Origin: an uncultured Lachnospiraceae bacterium
GTDB lineage: Bacteria > Bacillota > Clostridia > Lachnospirales > Lachnospiraceae
Length of the DNA stretch: 64,000 nt
Assembly: GCA_910583615.1 (NCBI GenBank)
Contig: CAJTXP010000013.1
Location: 1-64,000 of the forward strand
Direction of reading: 5' to 3'
Shown here: positions 6,854 through 14,722 of the stretch, in pieces
Numbering within the stretch: position 1 is the first letter of the stretch
Layout: each line of letters begins with the position of its first letter
Position numbers and translations under genes: made by a program
The notes under the pieces: model-generated
What the model was told of the DNA's origin: nothing
The model's database searches: none
The model's input: the letters and a program-made list of their open reading frames with translations, nothing else

Positions 6854-6881
6854 ATTATATAGCGGGTAAAAGAAATGTCAA
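6854..6881 (-). promoter_or_regulatory. Consensus promoter of murG
   Basis: On the minus strand a perfect TTGACA (6881-6876), a 16-bp spacer and a perfect TATAAT (6859-6854) lie about 120 bp upstream of the murG start, giving a long leader. Confidence 0.65.
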
Positions 6882-6904
6882 TGGGGTGTTGGAATGCTGG
6901 CTGT

Positions 6905-7155
6905 CGGATGCGGCTGCTGTTCGGGGGTGGTGGGTGGCGGGTGGCGGTCTGCGTCCCGGGCCTCTGTGATCTGCGCTCGTATGGAATGTATCGGACACCG
7001 AATCCGTTTTGTCCGTCACATTCGGACAGGTCTGTTCGCCTGTGACAGACAAAACGGCTCCGCTGTCCGCTCCAGTCCACACAGCGCTGCAGATTACAGA
7101 GGCCCGGGACGCAGACCGCCACCCGCCGCCCACCGAACAGCAGCCGGATGTGTCC
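6905..7155 (+). repeat. Dispersed palindromic repeat, copy A
   Basis: The outer arms pair over about 60 bases (left part TGGCGGTCTGCGTCCCGGGC, right part its complement). Inner arms CCGTTTTGTC and GACAAAACGG enclose a short loop; an asymmetric pair of segments lies between (CTCGTATGGAATGTATCGG on the left, CCGCTCCAGTCCACACAGC on the right). Related copies lie at 10096 and 39491. It has no credible gene of its own and no transposase. It resembles a non-autonomous or REP/BIME-like element. Confidence 0.75.
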
Positions 7156-7251
7156 TGGGGACGTCATGGTTCGTGCCCGTACCGGGCTGTGCACTGACAG
7201 AACGGGAATGAAACCGTTGAAATGACAGTATAGAGTAAAGGATTAAAGAGT

Positions 7252-8028
7252 ATGAAGCGAAAACGTGATAGAGACAAGTGGCTGTGGGACAGGATCAATG
7301 AAGAGCTTATGGCTATGGCGGATGAGAGAGAAAAGCTGCTTATGGAATCTGAAGAGCTTCAGGATGTGAAAATGCCGGAGGGAATGCTGGAAAAAATTCA
7401 CAGGGAACTTGAGATACAAAACAGTGCTGCAAATAAAATCAGGATTCGTCGCCGTATGATCATTGCAGTGGCCGCCGCCGCGGTGTCCTGTGTCGGACTT
7501 GGAGCGGTTGGCTACGGCAACAAAGTCTTTGAACCACAGGTTATAGAATATGAGAGCGGAGACGAAGTACATACGAAAATTGAAAATACAGATTCTATTT
7601 ACAGTGAATATGATGATGACGAAGCTTGTCGGGAGATACAGGAAAAATTGGGTGTGGTTCCAGTAAAACTCGCTTATCAGCCGTCAGGAATGTATTTGGC
7701 AGATTACTGGATTGAAGAGGATGCAAGAGAGGCAGTATTAAAATATAAACTGGATGAAAAATATATACATATTTATATCGGCAAAGATTTTAATGAATCC
7801 AGTGTCAATTATGAGGCAGATAGAAAAGAACGGGATACTTTGATTATAGATTCAAGCAGATTGAAGATTAAAGTTTTCGAATATGAATACGAGGATGAGA
7901 AACAGTCAAAAACATTGTATTATATAGCCTCTTTTAAATATTTAAATACTTATTATTCTATACATGGAATGATGGAATATGACGAGTTTATAAAAATTTT
8001 AGAAAATATTGCAATAGAAAATGTATAA
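7252..8028 (+). CDS. Membrane-anchored anti-sigma-like protein
   Basis: The 258-residue product has an acidic cytoplasmic N-terminal part (about residues 1-65), one membrane segment (MIIAVAAAAVSCVGLGAVGYG, about 67-87 in all) and an extracellular C-terminal domain rich in Tyr, Glu and Lys that resembles DUF4367-type domains. This architecture is common for proteins that hold ECF-like sigma factors at the membrane in Lachnospiraceae. No zinc anti-sigma motif is visible. The likely partners are the twin sigma factors at 4445-5600, separated from it by murG and repeat A. The AAAGGA site is nine bases before the ATG. Function is inferred from architecture and position. Confidence 0.55.
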   Translation: MKRKRDRDKWLWDRINEELMAMADEREKLLMESEELQDVKMPEGMLEKIHRELEIQNSAANKIRIRRRMIIAVAAAAVSCVGLGAVGYGNKVFEPQVIEYESGDEVHTKIENTDSIYSEYDDDEACREIQEKLGVVPVKLAYQPSGMYLADYWIEEDAREAVLKYKLDEKYIHIYIGKDFNESSVNYEADRKERDTLIIDSSRLKIKVFEYEYEDEKQSKTLYYIASFKYLNTYYSIHGMMEYDEFIKILENIAIENV

Positions 8029-8105
8029 AAACTGTCAAAAAAAGAGTTCTGAATCGTTTCTTTATTGTAGGCCTATAAAATATCTACAGAAGGGAGGCGA
8101 TGAAT

Positions 8106-8591
8106 ATGAGACGGTGGCGGGCAAAGAGTATGTTTGCTCTGGTTGGACTGATGCTGCTTGGAGGCAGTTTAACGGTCTGTGCTGAAGAAGAGGAACCGGC
8201 AGGGTGTCATGTTTATGAGACTCAGGAAGATGAGATATCTGATACATGGTATGGAGTTGCCAGAGGTGCTTATCTTCAGGCGGCAGTTTCAAAACTGGCG
8301 CATGGCAAGACCGGATATGCGGCCTGCTCTGGTACGACATTTGCGCACAGAGACTGTGAAGAACTGTATGTGCGTATTTATCTGGATCAGAGTGATGACG
8401 GAAAGAGTGGCTGGGGCACGATTGACTACTGGACGGGCAGATCATATAATGATGGTACTGCTACAGTAGGCAGCGGTTCCTACAAAATTACCCGTGATAA
8501 GCACTACCGCGTGAAAGGTGTGCATTCCGTGTTTGAGGGCGACATAGTCGAAACCACAACCACCTGTACGAATGCTCTTTATTTTGACTGA
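8106..8591 (+). CDS. Small secreted protein, possibly DUF6147 type
   Basis: A 161-residue protein with a Sec signal peptide: MRRWRAK, hydrophobic core MFALVGLMLLGGSLTV, cleavage near CAEEEE. The mature part is small, beta-rich and has cysteines at YAACSG, HRDCEEL and TTTCTN that could form disulfides. The pattern YGVARGAYLQ followed by cysteine-containing strands resembles DUF6147 proteins of gut Firmicutes; that assignment is tentative. The ATG at 8106 is preferred over 8100 because AGGGAGG ends eight bases before it. It follows the anti-sigma-like gene and could be part of its regulon. Confidence 0.65.
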   Translation: MRRWRAKSMFALVGLMLLGGSLTVCAEEEEPAGCHVYETQEDEISDTWYGVARGAYLQAAVSKLAHGKTGYAACSGTTFAHRDCEELYVRIYLDQSDDGKSGWGTIDYWTGRSYNDGTATVGSGSYKITRDKHYRVKGVHSVFEGDIVETTTTCTNALYFD

Positions 8592-8797
8592 TCACCAGAA
8601 GAGGAGCAAAGGTACATATTCCCCAATGCTGCATTTTGAATAAGTGCAGTTCAATATCCATATGGTGGCTGTCAGTCTGCAGATGACGGCCGATATTCCA
8701 CAACATTACACAGCAAGTCCGCAACGGAAACTGTCATAAAGGCAGCGCGGATGGACGTAAGACAAAATCTTATTTCTCATTCAGGAGATTTTTAAAG
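8592..8797 (+). other. Intergenic stretch with no recognised gene
   Basis: No frame with a supported start was found here. The stretch separates the secreted-protein gene from a possible 39-codon frame at 8798. Confidence 0.3.
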
Positions 8798-8917
8798 ATG
8801 AACGGAAACACAGGTTATATTATGCAATGTATGATCCAAAATATCCATCAGATTACAACTGAATATAGGAAAGGGATTCAAACCGAATCCAAAAACACAA
8901 AAGAGCTAAACTTGTAA
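8798..8917 (+). CDS. Possible small protein (39 aa), unrecognised
   Basis: An ATG with an AGGAG site nine to ten bases upstream opens a 39-codon frame (MNGNTGYIMQCMIQNIHQ...). The product is polar and resembles nothing I recognise. It may be a true small protein or a chance frame in an otherwise gene-free stretch; the ribosome site is the only support. Confidence 0.25.
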   Translation: MNGNTGYIMQCMIQNIHQITTEYRKGIQTESKNTKELNL

Positions 8918-8988
8918 CTTACAAACCGATCTGTACCAGAGGTATAGGAATAAGCATACGAGTGCAGTTTCTTTAAACAACATCCATT

Positions 8989-9035
8989 AAAAAGGGTATC
9001 TCCCGGTCACACAGACCAGGGGGATACCCTTTAAA
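8989..9035 (-). terminator. Strong hairpin terminator for the second Uma2 gene
   Basis: AAAGGGTATC-TCCC-GGTC pairs with GACC-AGGGG-GATACCCTTT. Read on the minus strand it ends in TTTTT, so it terminates the Uma2 transcript. On the plus strand the T-run is only three, so it is weaker in that direction. Confidence 0.7.
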
Positions 9036-9105
9036 AACCAGCAGGTTTTCATCTGTTTTGTAAATTCATCCAGGGGAATCATGGATTTTCTTCTGAATAT
9101 ATGAA

Positions 9106-9639
9106 TCACTGGATTTTTATAGAAAATCCTTCATAAATTCCTACAGGCACATCTTCGCCAAAAGAATACTGCCCCATTGTTTCTTTTTCAAATCTATATA
9201 CGGTTGTCATCTCTTTTGCCGGATCAACAATCCAATATTCTCTTACATCTGAGCTCCTGTATTTAAAAAGTTTTGTAAAATAATCCATAGGTTTATTTCC
9301 AGGTGATACAATCTCAATAATCCAGTCAGGTGCACCATGACATCCCTTTTCATCTAATTTGGACAAATCACAGACCACAGAGATATCCGGTTCTACATAA
9401 TTTGTATCATCGCTGTTTAAAAATACTGCAAATGGAGCAATATTAACTTCACAATCTCCATTTTCAGAATCAATATGATCAGCTATTTTCCTGCTTAATG
9501 AAAACAACAGTCTCTGGTGTGTTCTGCCCGGGGGAGCCATATAATAGATCTTTCCGTCAATTAATTCCGCCCGTTCCCCGTCCGGTAATGTATAAATGTC
9601 ATTTATCGTATAAATATCTTCTTTTTTCAGTGCATTCAA
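9106..9639 (-). CDS. Uma2-family (DUF820) nuclease-like protein, second copy
   Basis: The product carries the same ordered motifs as the copy at 732: YTINDIYTLPDGERAELIDG, MAPPGRTHQR, VEPDISVVC, APDWIIEIVSPGN and VREYWIVDPA. The acidic residues expected in the PD-(D/E)XK-like core are kept. A TTG start at 9639 is preferred because GGAGGTG lies six bases upstream and it gives an N-terminus like the paralog; the upstream ATG at 9654 has no ribosome site and would contain that site in its coding sequence. Length is 177 residues. The role is unknown. Confidence 0.8.
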   Translation of the reverse strand: MNALKKEDIYTINDIYTLPDGERAELIDGKIYYMAPPGRTHQRLLFSLSRKIADHIDSENGDCEVNIAPFAVFLNSDDTNYVEPDISVVCDLSKLDEKGCHGAPDWIIEIVSPGNKPMDYFTKLFKYRSSDVREYWIVDPAKEMTTVYRFEKETMGQYSFGEDVPVGIYEGFSIKIQ

Positions 9640-9700
9640 AATGTTCACCTCCATTCCATGCGTCCAAACTGAAGATTCGGAAAGGACCCTGCCAGAAGAA

Positions 9701-9949
9701 TCATGCCTGGGCAGTTTTCAGCTGTTTTAACGCCCTGGCAAGCTGATCAGGACATGAGGTTTTACGCATCCCGCAGGGAGTTCCTTCCAGCTTTTTGATG
9801 ACGTCGTCGGCGTTCATGCCCACGACGAGCTTTGCGATTCCTGCTGTGTTGCCGGCGCAGCCGCCGACAAACTGCACCGAAGTAATGATGCCGTTTTCCA
9901 CTTCTACGTTAATTGCCTGTGAACAGGTCCCTTTTGTTTTATATACCAT
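9701..9949 (-). CDS. TSCPD-domain protein (TIGR03905 type)
   Basis: An 82-residue protein with a conserved N-terminal YKTKGTCSQAINVEVENG segment, the glycine/cysteine loop FVGGCAGNTAGIAKLVVG and the C-terminal TSCPDQLARAL that names the TSCPD domain. This domain is also found fused to some ribonucleotide reductases, where its cysteines may bind metal or act in redox chemistry. The role of the free-standing form is not established. The ATG at 9949 follows AAAGGAGG by seven bases. Confidence 0.88.
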   Translation of the reverse strand: MVYKTKGTCSQAINVEVENGIITSVQFVGGCAGNTAGIAKLVVGMNADDVIKKLEGTPCGMRKTSCPDQLARALKQLKTAQA

Positions 9950-10095
9950 GTTAGTTCCTCCTTTTGTGGCAACTTTCACCCGAATGGGGTGGTAAGCTCT
10001 GTTTTCTGAAAAACAGTATAGCAGAAAGAAAAGGATTATTCAAATCCGATCAGAAGTTCTTTTATCCATTTGATAACCCTGTCGTTACTTTTCAC

Positions 10096-10290
10096 TGGGT
10101 GGGTGGGGCCTGCGCCCTGGACCTCTGTGCTCTGCAGCGCTGTGTGGACTGGAGCGGACGGCGGAGCCGTTTTGTCCGTCACAGGCGAACAAACCTGTCC
10201 GAATGGGACGGACAAAACGGATTCGGTGTCCGATACATTCCATACGAGCGCAGAGCACAGAGGTCCAGGGCGCAGGCCCCACCCACCCCC
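10096..10290 (-). repeat. Dispersed palindromic repeat, copy B (inverted orientation)
   Basis: The outer arms GGGGCCTGCGCCCTGGACCT and their complement enclose the same inner segments as copy A, but in opposite order: the CAGCGCTGTGTGGACTGGAG segment is on the left and ATACATTCCATACGAGCG on the right. The element is therefore inserted in the opposite direction. The arm bases differ from copies A and C, yet left and right arms stay complementary. Confidence 0.75.
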
Positions 10291-10316
10291 GCTACCCCAC
10301 CCCCGCTACCCCACCC
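10283..10316 (+). repeat. Short C-rich tandem repeat at the edge of copy B
   Basis: The 14-base unit CACCCCCGCTACCC occurs a little more than twice in direct tandem, extending the right arm of repeat copy B. It probably arose by slippage. Confidence 0.6.
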
Positions 10317-10457
10317 CGATATTCCAGTATTTCCATAGATAAATGATATGCTCTTTTGTGGTAAAATATTAACAGATGCCCGGAACGGATATTTTTATGG
10401 AAGCTCTGAGCGGTTATAAACAGTTATATTTTGAGGTAAAAACAGGAGGAAGAAGTT

Positions 10458-10802
10458 ATGATGCTGAAAGCAGAGAAGAAGGAAGCGGTCGAAAAGGTCG
10501 GAAAGGTTTTTGAAGAGTACATAAAAGCCAGCCCTTATATGGAACTGCTCTGGTCTGATAAACTGGGGTATGTACTGATGCTGATCCACAGAGAGACGTC
10601 CGAGATTATGGAGAGCCGGGTGATTACGAACGCGGAGAGCTTCTGCAGATCCATGATCAATGAGATCTCCCAGAACGTGCTGGAAGTCATGGGAAAGGAT
10701 CATGATGCCTGCGAACTGTCGCCTCTGGAGCATACAGAAGTTGAGAAGGAGCTGAAACCATATATGGACCAGCTTCCGGAATATGCATATCTGTTTGAAT
10801 AA
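10458..10802 (+). CDS. Conserved-looking small protein (114 aa), unrecognised
   Basis: A soluble, mostly helical protein (MMLKAEKKEAVEKVGKVFEE...) with a GGAGG site eight bases before the ATG. It has no membrane segment, no cysteine-rich motif and no domain I recognise. It is followed by a perfect 14-bp stem-loop shared with the convergent arsR-like gene. Its regular codon usage and strong ribosome site support it as a gene; no function is suggested by the neighbours. Confidence 0.65.
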   Translation: MMLKAEKKEAVEKVGKVFEEYIKASPYMELLWSDKLGYVLMLIHRETSEIMESRVITNAESFCRSMINEISQNVLEVMGKDHDACELSPLEHTEVEKELKPYMDQLPEYAYLFE

Positions 10803-10813
10803 TTTTTAAGATG

Positions 10814-10854
10814 CCGTTTTCCGTATCACTCTGACAGGCGGATACGGAAAACGG
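10814..10854 (+). terminator. Stem-loop between convergent genes
   Basis: CCGTTTTCCGTATC and GATACGGAAAACGG form a perfect 14-bp stem with a 13-base loop, midway between the 114-aa gene and the convergent ArsR gene. The flanking T-runs are poor, but the position fits a bidirectional terminator. Confidence 0.5.
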
Positions 10855-10861
10855 GAAGTAT

Positions 10862-11233
10862 TTACTCCTGACAGGAATCCGGACAGGCAATTTCAAGGAG
10901 CGTTTCGATCATATGATGAAGGAGCGCCGCCTGTTCGGTATCGGCTGCTTTATAGTAGACTTCTTTCCCTTCTCTGCGGCTTACGATCAGCCTGCCGGTC
11001 TTTAGAAGCTTCAGATGATGGGACACTGCAGGGCTGCTCATGTCCATCATGGCGGAGATATTGATGACGCATTCCTCGCAGTGGCACAGGATCCAGAAGA
11101 TGCGGAGCCGGCTGCTGTCTCCCAGGAGCCGGAAGATGTCCGCCGATATCTGAAAATCATCGGTTTTCGGAATGGAATCCATACGCTTTTCCAGAGGAGC
11201 CCCATGGTCATGGGGTAGTGAGATGTTGTTCAA
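10862..11233 (-). CDS. ArsR/SmtB-family metal-responsive repressor
   Basis: A 123-residue winged-helix repressor: LGDSSRLRIFWILCHCEECV leads into the helix-turn-helix (ISAMMDMSSPAVSHHLKLLK) and a beta wing (GRLIVSRREGKEVYYKA). The Cys cluster CHCEEC lies where the family's ELCVC metal site is found, and the C-terminus ends in CPDSC, so thiol ligands for Cd/Pb/Zn-type ions are plausible. The divergent HMA/P-type ATPase operon starts 194 bp away and carries a matching 20-bp operator-like palindrome at 11378-11397. Metal specificity is not determined. Confidence 0.9.
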   Translation of the reverse strand: MNNISLPHDHGAPLEKRMDSIPKTDDFQISADIFRLLGDSSRLRIFWILCHCEECVINISAMMDMSSPAVSHHLKLLKTGRLIVSRREGKEVYYKAADTEQAALLHHMIETLLEIACPDSCQE

Positions 11234-11339
11234 CAGGCTCTTCTCCTTTCCATAACTTTGCTGTTTGTCTTTACTATCGTCATTTCCTGAAGATTATAAG
11301 GGATTGGAAGAAAAAACTCAATGATTTTCCGGAAAAGTG

Positions 11340-11367
11340 TTGCATTTTCTCCGTATATGTGTATAAT
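11340..11367 (+). promoter_or_regulatory. Promoter of the metal-export operon
   Basis: TTGCAT (11340-11345), a 16-bp spacer and a perfect TATAAT (11362-11367) precede the HMA gene by about 60 bp. The operator-like palindrome begins 10 bp after the -10. Confidence 0.6.
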
Positions 11368-11377
11368 ATAATTAAAC

Positions 11378-11397
11378 AATTAAACATTTGTTTAATT
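11378..11397 (+). promoter_or_regulatory. ArsR-type operator palindrome
   Basis: AATTAAACA-TT-TGTTTAATT is a perfect 9-2-9 palindrome covering the likely transcription start. The core layout resembles operators of ArsR/SmtB repressors. The adjacent divergent ArsR gene is the obvious candidate binder. Confidence 0.65.
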
Positions 11398-11426
11398 ATA
11401 AAAACAGGGAAAAGGAGATTCCGAAC

Positions 11427-11645
11427 ATGAAAAAGACTTACAAAATTGATGTGGACTGCGCGAACTGTGCCAATAAGATGGAGGATGCTGCAAAGAAGAC
11501 GGAGGGAGTGAAAGATGCAGCCGTGAATTTCATGACTCTGAAGATGAGCGTGGAGTTTGAGGAGGGCCAGGATCCGAAGGCCGTCATGCAGAAAGTACGC
11601 GCCAACTGTAAAAAAGTTGAGGATGACTGTGAGGTGTTTATCTGA
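11427..11645 (+). CDS. HMA-domain metal-binding chaperone-like protein (72 aa)
   Basis: A single heavy-metal-associated domain. The metal loop is DCANCANKME (CxxC at about residues 10-13), followed by the usual beta-alpha folds (VKDAAVNFMTLKMSVEF). The ATPase downstream lacks its own N-terminal HMA domain, so this free-standing protein probably supplies that domain in trans, passing the ion to the pump. An AAGGAG site precedes the ATG, and the ATPase gene starts 25 bp after its stop. Confidence 0.9.
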   Translation: MKKTYKIDVDCANCANKMEDAAKKTEGVKDAAVNFMTLKMSVEFEEGQDPKAVMQKVRANCKKVEDDCEVFI

Positions 11646-11669
11646 CATTCTGCGGAAGGAGAATGATGA

Positions 11670-13553
11670 ATGAATAAAAAACAGAAAAAAATGCTGATCC
11701 GGATCCTTCTCGCGGCATTTTTGATGATACTCATGAATTTTATTCCGGCGGCGGGAATGGTCCGGTTTGTTCTGTACCTGGTTCCGTACCTGATCATCGG
11801 ATATGATATCCTGATAAAGGCATGGAAGGGAATCAGGAACCGTCAGGTGTTCGATGAAAGCTTTCTGATGGCAGTGGCGACGATCGGAGCCATGGCGCTG
11901 GCAGTATATGAGGACGGAGATTATACGGAAGCGATTGCCGTTATGCTGTTCTATCAGATCGGGGAGTGGTTTCAGAGCTATGCGGTGGGCAGAAGCCGTC
12001 GGAATATCAGCGAGCTGATGGATATCCGCCCGGATTATGCCAATATGGAGCAGGATGGGAATCTGGTGCAGGTGGATCCGGATGAGGTGGAGATCGGAAG
12101 CATTATCATCGTGCAGCCGGGCGAGAAGGTTCCCATTGACGGAGTGGTCACGGAAGGGAATTCCAGCCTGAATACCAGCGCGCTGACCGGAGAGAGCCTT
12201 CCGCGGGATATCCGCACAGGGGAAGAGGTGATCAGCGGCTGCATCAATATGACCGGCGTATTGAAGATCCGCACAACGAAGGAATTCGGGGAATCCACGG
12301 TATCCAGAATTCTGGATCTGGTGGAGAATGCCAGCTCCAGAAAGTCAAAGTCCGAGGATTTTATCTCGAAGTTTGCCAGAGTCTACACGCCTCTGGTCTG
12401 CTTAAGCGCCCTCGCGCTCGCATTTCTGCCGCCTTTGGCGCGGATGTTCTTTCTGGGACTGCCGGCGGAGTTTGGAGACTGGATCTACCGTGCACTGACC
12501 TTCCTGGTCATCAGCTGTCCCTGCGCGCTGGTCGTCAGCATCCCGCTCAGCTTTTTTGCGGGAATCGGCGGAGCCGGCAATGCAGGAGTTCTGATCAAGG
12601 GATCCAATTATATGGAAACTCTGTCCCGTACGGGATGCGTGGTATTTGACAAGACCGGTACGCTGACAGAGGGGGTTTTTGAGGTCAATGCAGTCCATCA
12701 TAACGAGATGGAAGAAGAGAAGCTGCTGGAATATGCGGCGCTTGCAGAAAGCGCGTCGTCGCATCCCATCAGCAAAAGTCTGCAGCAGGCATATGGAAGG
12801 CCTGTGGACCGGGCCAGAGTAACCGATGTCCAGGAGATCAGCGGCAATGGAATCACGGCGCAGGTGGACGGCCATGTGGTGGCTGTGGGCAATGCGAAGC
12901 TGATGAAGCGTCTGAAGGTGGAGTACAAAGACTGCCATCATGTGGGAACGATCGTCCATATGGCCATTGACGGAGCCTATGCGGGGCATATCGTGATCGC
13001 TGACCGAATCAAAACGCATGCGGAAGAGGCAGTGGCGGCGCTGAAATCTGCAGGAGTGAAAAAAACGGTCATGCTGACCGGCGACGCGAAGGCGGTGGCG
13101 GAGCAGGTTGCAGCAGAGCTGGGGATCGACGAGGTGTACAGCGAGCTTCTTCCGGAAGGAAAAGTACAGAAGGTTGAGGAACTGCTGGAAAAAAGGAGCG
13201 GGAAGGAAAAGCTGGCGTTTGTCGGAGACGGGATCAACGATGCACCGGTACTTTCCCGGGCGGATATCGGCATTGCCATGGGAGCCATGGGATCGGATGC
13301 AGCCATCGAGGCGGCGGATGTGGTGCTGATGGATGACGATCCTTTGAAGATCGTGAAGGCAATCCGGATCTCGCGGAAATGTCTGCGGATCGTTTATGAA
13401 AATATCTGGTTTGCCATCGGGATCAAGGTGATTTGTCTGCTGCTGGGAGCGCTTGGCATAGCCAATATGTGGCTGGCCGTGTTCGCAGACGTGGGCGTGA
13501 TGGTCCTTGCGGTTCTGAACGCGATCCGGGCGCTGTTTGTAAAACGTTTGTAA
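11670..13553 (+). CDS. P1B-type heavy-metal-translocating ATPase (CadA/ZntA type)
   Basis: A 627-residue efflux pump of the inner membrane. The transport motif SCPCAL is at about residue 281, the phosphorylation motif DKTGTLT at about 326, the HP motif (SSHPIS) at about 363 and GDGINDAP at about 519. The CPC motif and the 4-group layout without an N-terminal HMA domain fit Zn/Cd/Pb-type pumps better than copper pumps. It is cotranscribed with the HMA protein under the ArsR-type operator. The AAGGAG site eight bases upstream supports the ATG at 11670. Confidence 0.93.
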   Translation: MNKKQKKMLIRILLAAFLMILMNFIPAAGMVRFVLYLVPYLIIGYDILIKAWKGIRNRQVFDESFLMAVATIGAMALAVYEDGDYTEAIAVMLFYQIGEWFQSYAVGRSRRNISELMDIRPDYANMEQDGNLVQVDPDEVEIGSIIIVQPGEKVPIDGVVTEGNSSLNTSALTGESLPRDIRTGEEVISGCINMTGVLKIRTTKEFGESTVSRILDLVENASSRKSKSEDFISKFARVYTPLVCLSALALAFLPPLARMFFLGLPAEFGDWIYRALTFLVISCPCALVVSIPLSFFAGIGGAGNAGVLIKGSNYMETLSRTGCVVFDKTGTLTEGVFEVNAVHHNEMEEEKLLEYAALAESASSHPISKSLQQAYGRPVDRARVTDVQEISGNGITAQVDGHVVAVGNAKLMKRLKVEYKDCHHVGTIVHMAIDGAYAGHIVIADRIKTHAEEAVAALKSAGVKKTVMLTGDAKAVAEQVAAELGIDEVYSELLPEGKVQKVEELLEKRSGKEKLAFVGDGINDAPVLSRADIGIAMGAMGSDAAIEAADVVLMDDDPLKIVKAIRISRKCLRIVYENIWFAIGIKVICLLLGALGIANMWLAVFADVGVMVLAVLNAIRALFVKRL

Positions 13554-13591
13554 AAAGATAAAGATTTCGTGATTGTGTTGAGGAGAGTCAG

Positions 13592-14557
13592 ATGAACAGA
13601 CAGGAAACAGAGAAAAGAACGCAGGCGCAGGCGGAAGAGGCCGAAAGGCAGTCGGACATGTGGAAGGCGAAGATTGAGAAAAGCCTTAAGGAAGTACAGG
13701 AACTGAAGGACAGGTTAAAGCCGGTGGAGTTCAGTTCGCCATTGTGGAACCAGTATCAGGGAGCTTATGGAGACGTAAGGGAGAATACGGCATTTCTTTT
13801 CTGCCCGGAGGACAGCGTCCCTGAGACCATGAAGCTTCGACGGCTGGACCAGGAGGAGAAAAACGACTATGAGATTATCTTTGACAATCTGTGCGAGAAT
13901 CTCACCCATCAGCTGAGCCTGTATGACGGCAGTTACCTTGTCATGCCGTATCTGGTGCTTTTACTGGAGAAAAAACGCAGGAAACAGGACTATGAATGGG
14001 AGAAGAAGATCATCCAGGCAGCAGGCGACATACTGTCCACCGATATCCCTTACTGCGGAGGAGGAGATGAGAAGCAGATGCCGGAAGAGATCATGAAAAG
14101 TTACCGGACGAGTACGGCGCTTTTGCAGGAGATGACCAGGGAATTTCTGGACCGGAACAGGAATCGCCTGAAGGAAGAGGATCCGGAGTGGCTTATATAT
14201 TTCTGCACGGACCTGATGGCGGTCCTTGGAGACCGGGAAGCGGCGTTTCAGATGCTGATGGGACAGTGGGAACAGTGCCCGGTGGGCTGCCCCGAGTGCG
14301 GATATTTCGACGAGGATATGGAAGCCGACGGTTTTTACGATCAGGAGCAGCTGAAGAAGATCGAACCTGCCCGGTCTGTGCTGGGAAAATGGGACGGCAG
14401 GAGCTATGATGACACTTATCTCTGGTTCAGTAACCTGGTCCATGAACTGGGCGTGGAGGATGAGTGGAAGATACCTTATTACTACGGGATCTACACCTGC
14501 CCGGAATGCGGAAGCAGGGGAGTGCTCATTGACTGGATGAAAAAGACGGAGATATAG
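13592..14557 (+). CDS. Unrecognised 321-aa protein with two zinc-ribbon-like CPxCG motifs
   Basis: The N-terminal 45 residues are a charged coiled coil (KRTQAQAEEAERQSDMWKAK). A helical middle contains YLVMPYLVLLLEKK and a DILSTDIPYCGGGD segment. CPECGYFDE (about residue 232) and CPECGSRGV (about 306) could together bind one zinc ion. There is no signal peptide or membrane segment. The middle part vaguely recalls immunity-type proteins of polymorphic toxins, but I cannot support that. It ends at a strong terminator and begins 38 bp after the ATPase gene, so it may be cotranscribed. Confidence 0.7.
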   Translation: MNRQETEKRTQAQAEEAERQSDMWKAKIEKSLKEVQELKDRLKPVEFSSPLWNQYQGAYGDVRENTAFLFCPEDSVPETMKLRRLDQEEKNDYEIIFDNLCENLTHQLSLYDGSYLVMPYLVLLLEKKRRKQDYEWEKKIIQAAGDILSTDIPYCGGGDEKQMPEEIMKSYRTSTALLQEMTREFLDRNRNRLKEEDPEWLIYFCTDLMAVLGDREAAFQMLMGQWEQCPVGCPECGYFDEDMEADGFYDQEQLKKIEPARSVLGKWDGRSYDDTYLWFSNLVHELGVEDEWKIPYYYGIYTCPECGSRGVLIDWMKKTEI

Positions 14558-14570
14558 CGGAAGCGGATGA

Positions 14571-14605
14571 CGGTGAGGATTTTGATAAAATCCTCACCGT
14601 TTTCT
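14571..14605 (+). terminator. Strong intrinsic terminator
   Basis: CGGTGAGGATTTT and AAAATCCTCACCG form a perfect 13-bp stem with a three-base loop, followed by TTTTCT. It ends the metal-export/321-aa gene transcript. Confidence 0.85.
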
Positions 14606-14722
14606 CACATATTTCTCACAATTTCCATATAGAATAAGCCGTTGTTCACAGAGAGGATGCAGACATAAAAGACCGTTATTATGGGAAATATGAGAAAAGA
14701 GAAAACAAAGGAGCCGTACAGG

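Noticed and set aside
6736..7194. A longer MurG starting far upstream on the minus strand
   Set aside because: It would run through the 9-bp tandem repeats, the consensus promoter and repeat copy A. The ATG at 6735 has a ribosome site and the canonical N-terminus.
10085..10282. Frames inside the palindromic repeats that translate to shared peptides such as MECIGHR...
   Set aside because: The same peptides appear from all copies and from both strands because the DNA is a repeat; no ribosome sites or independent conservation support them.
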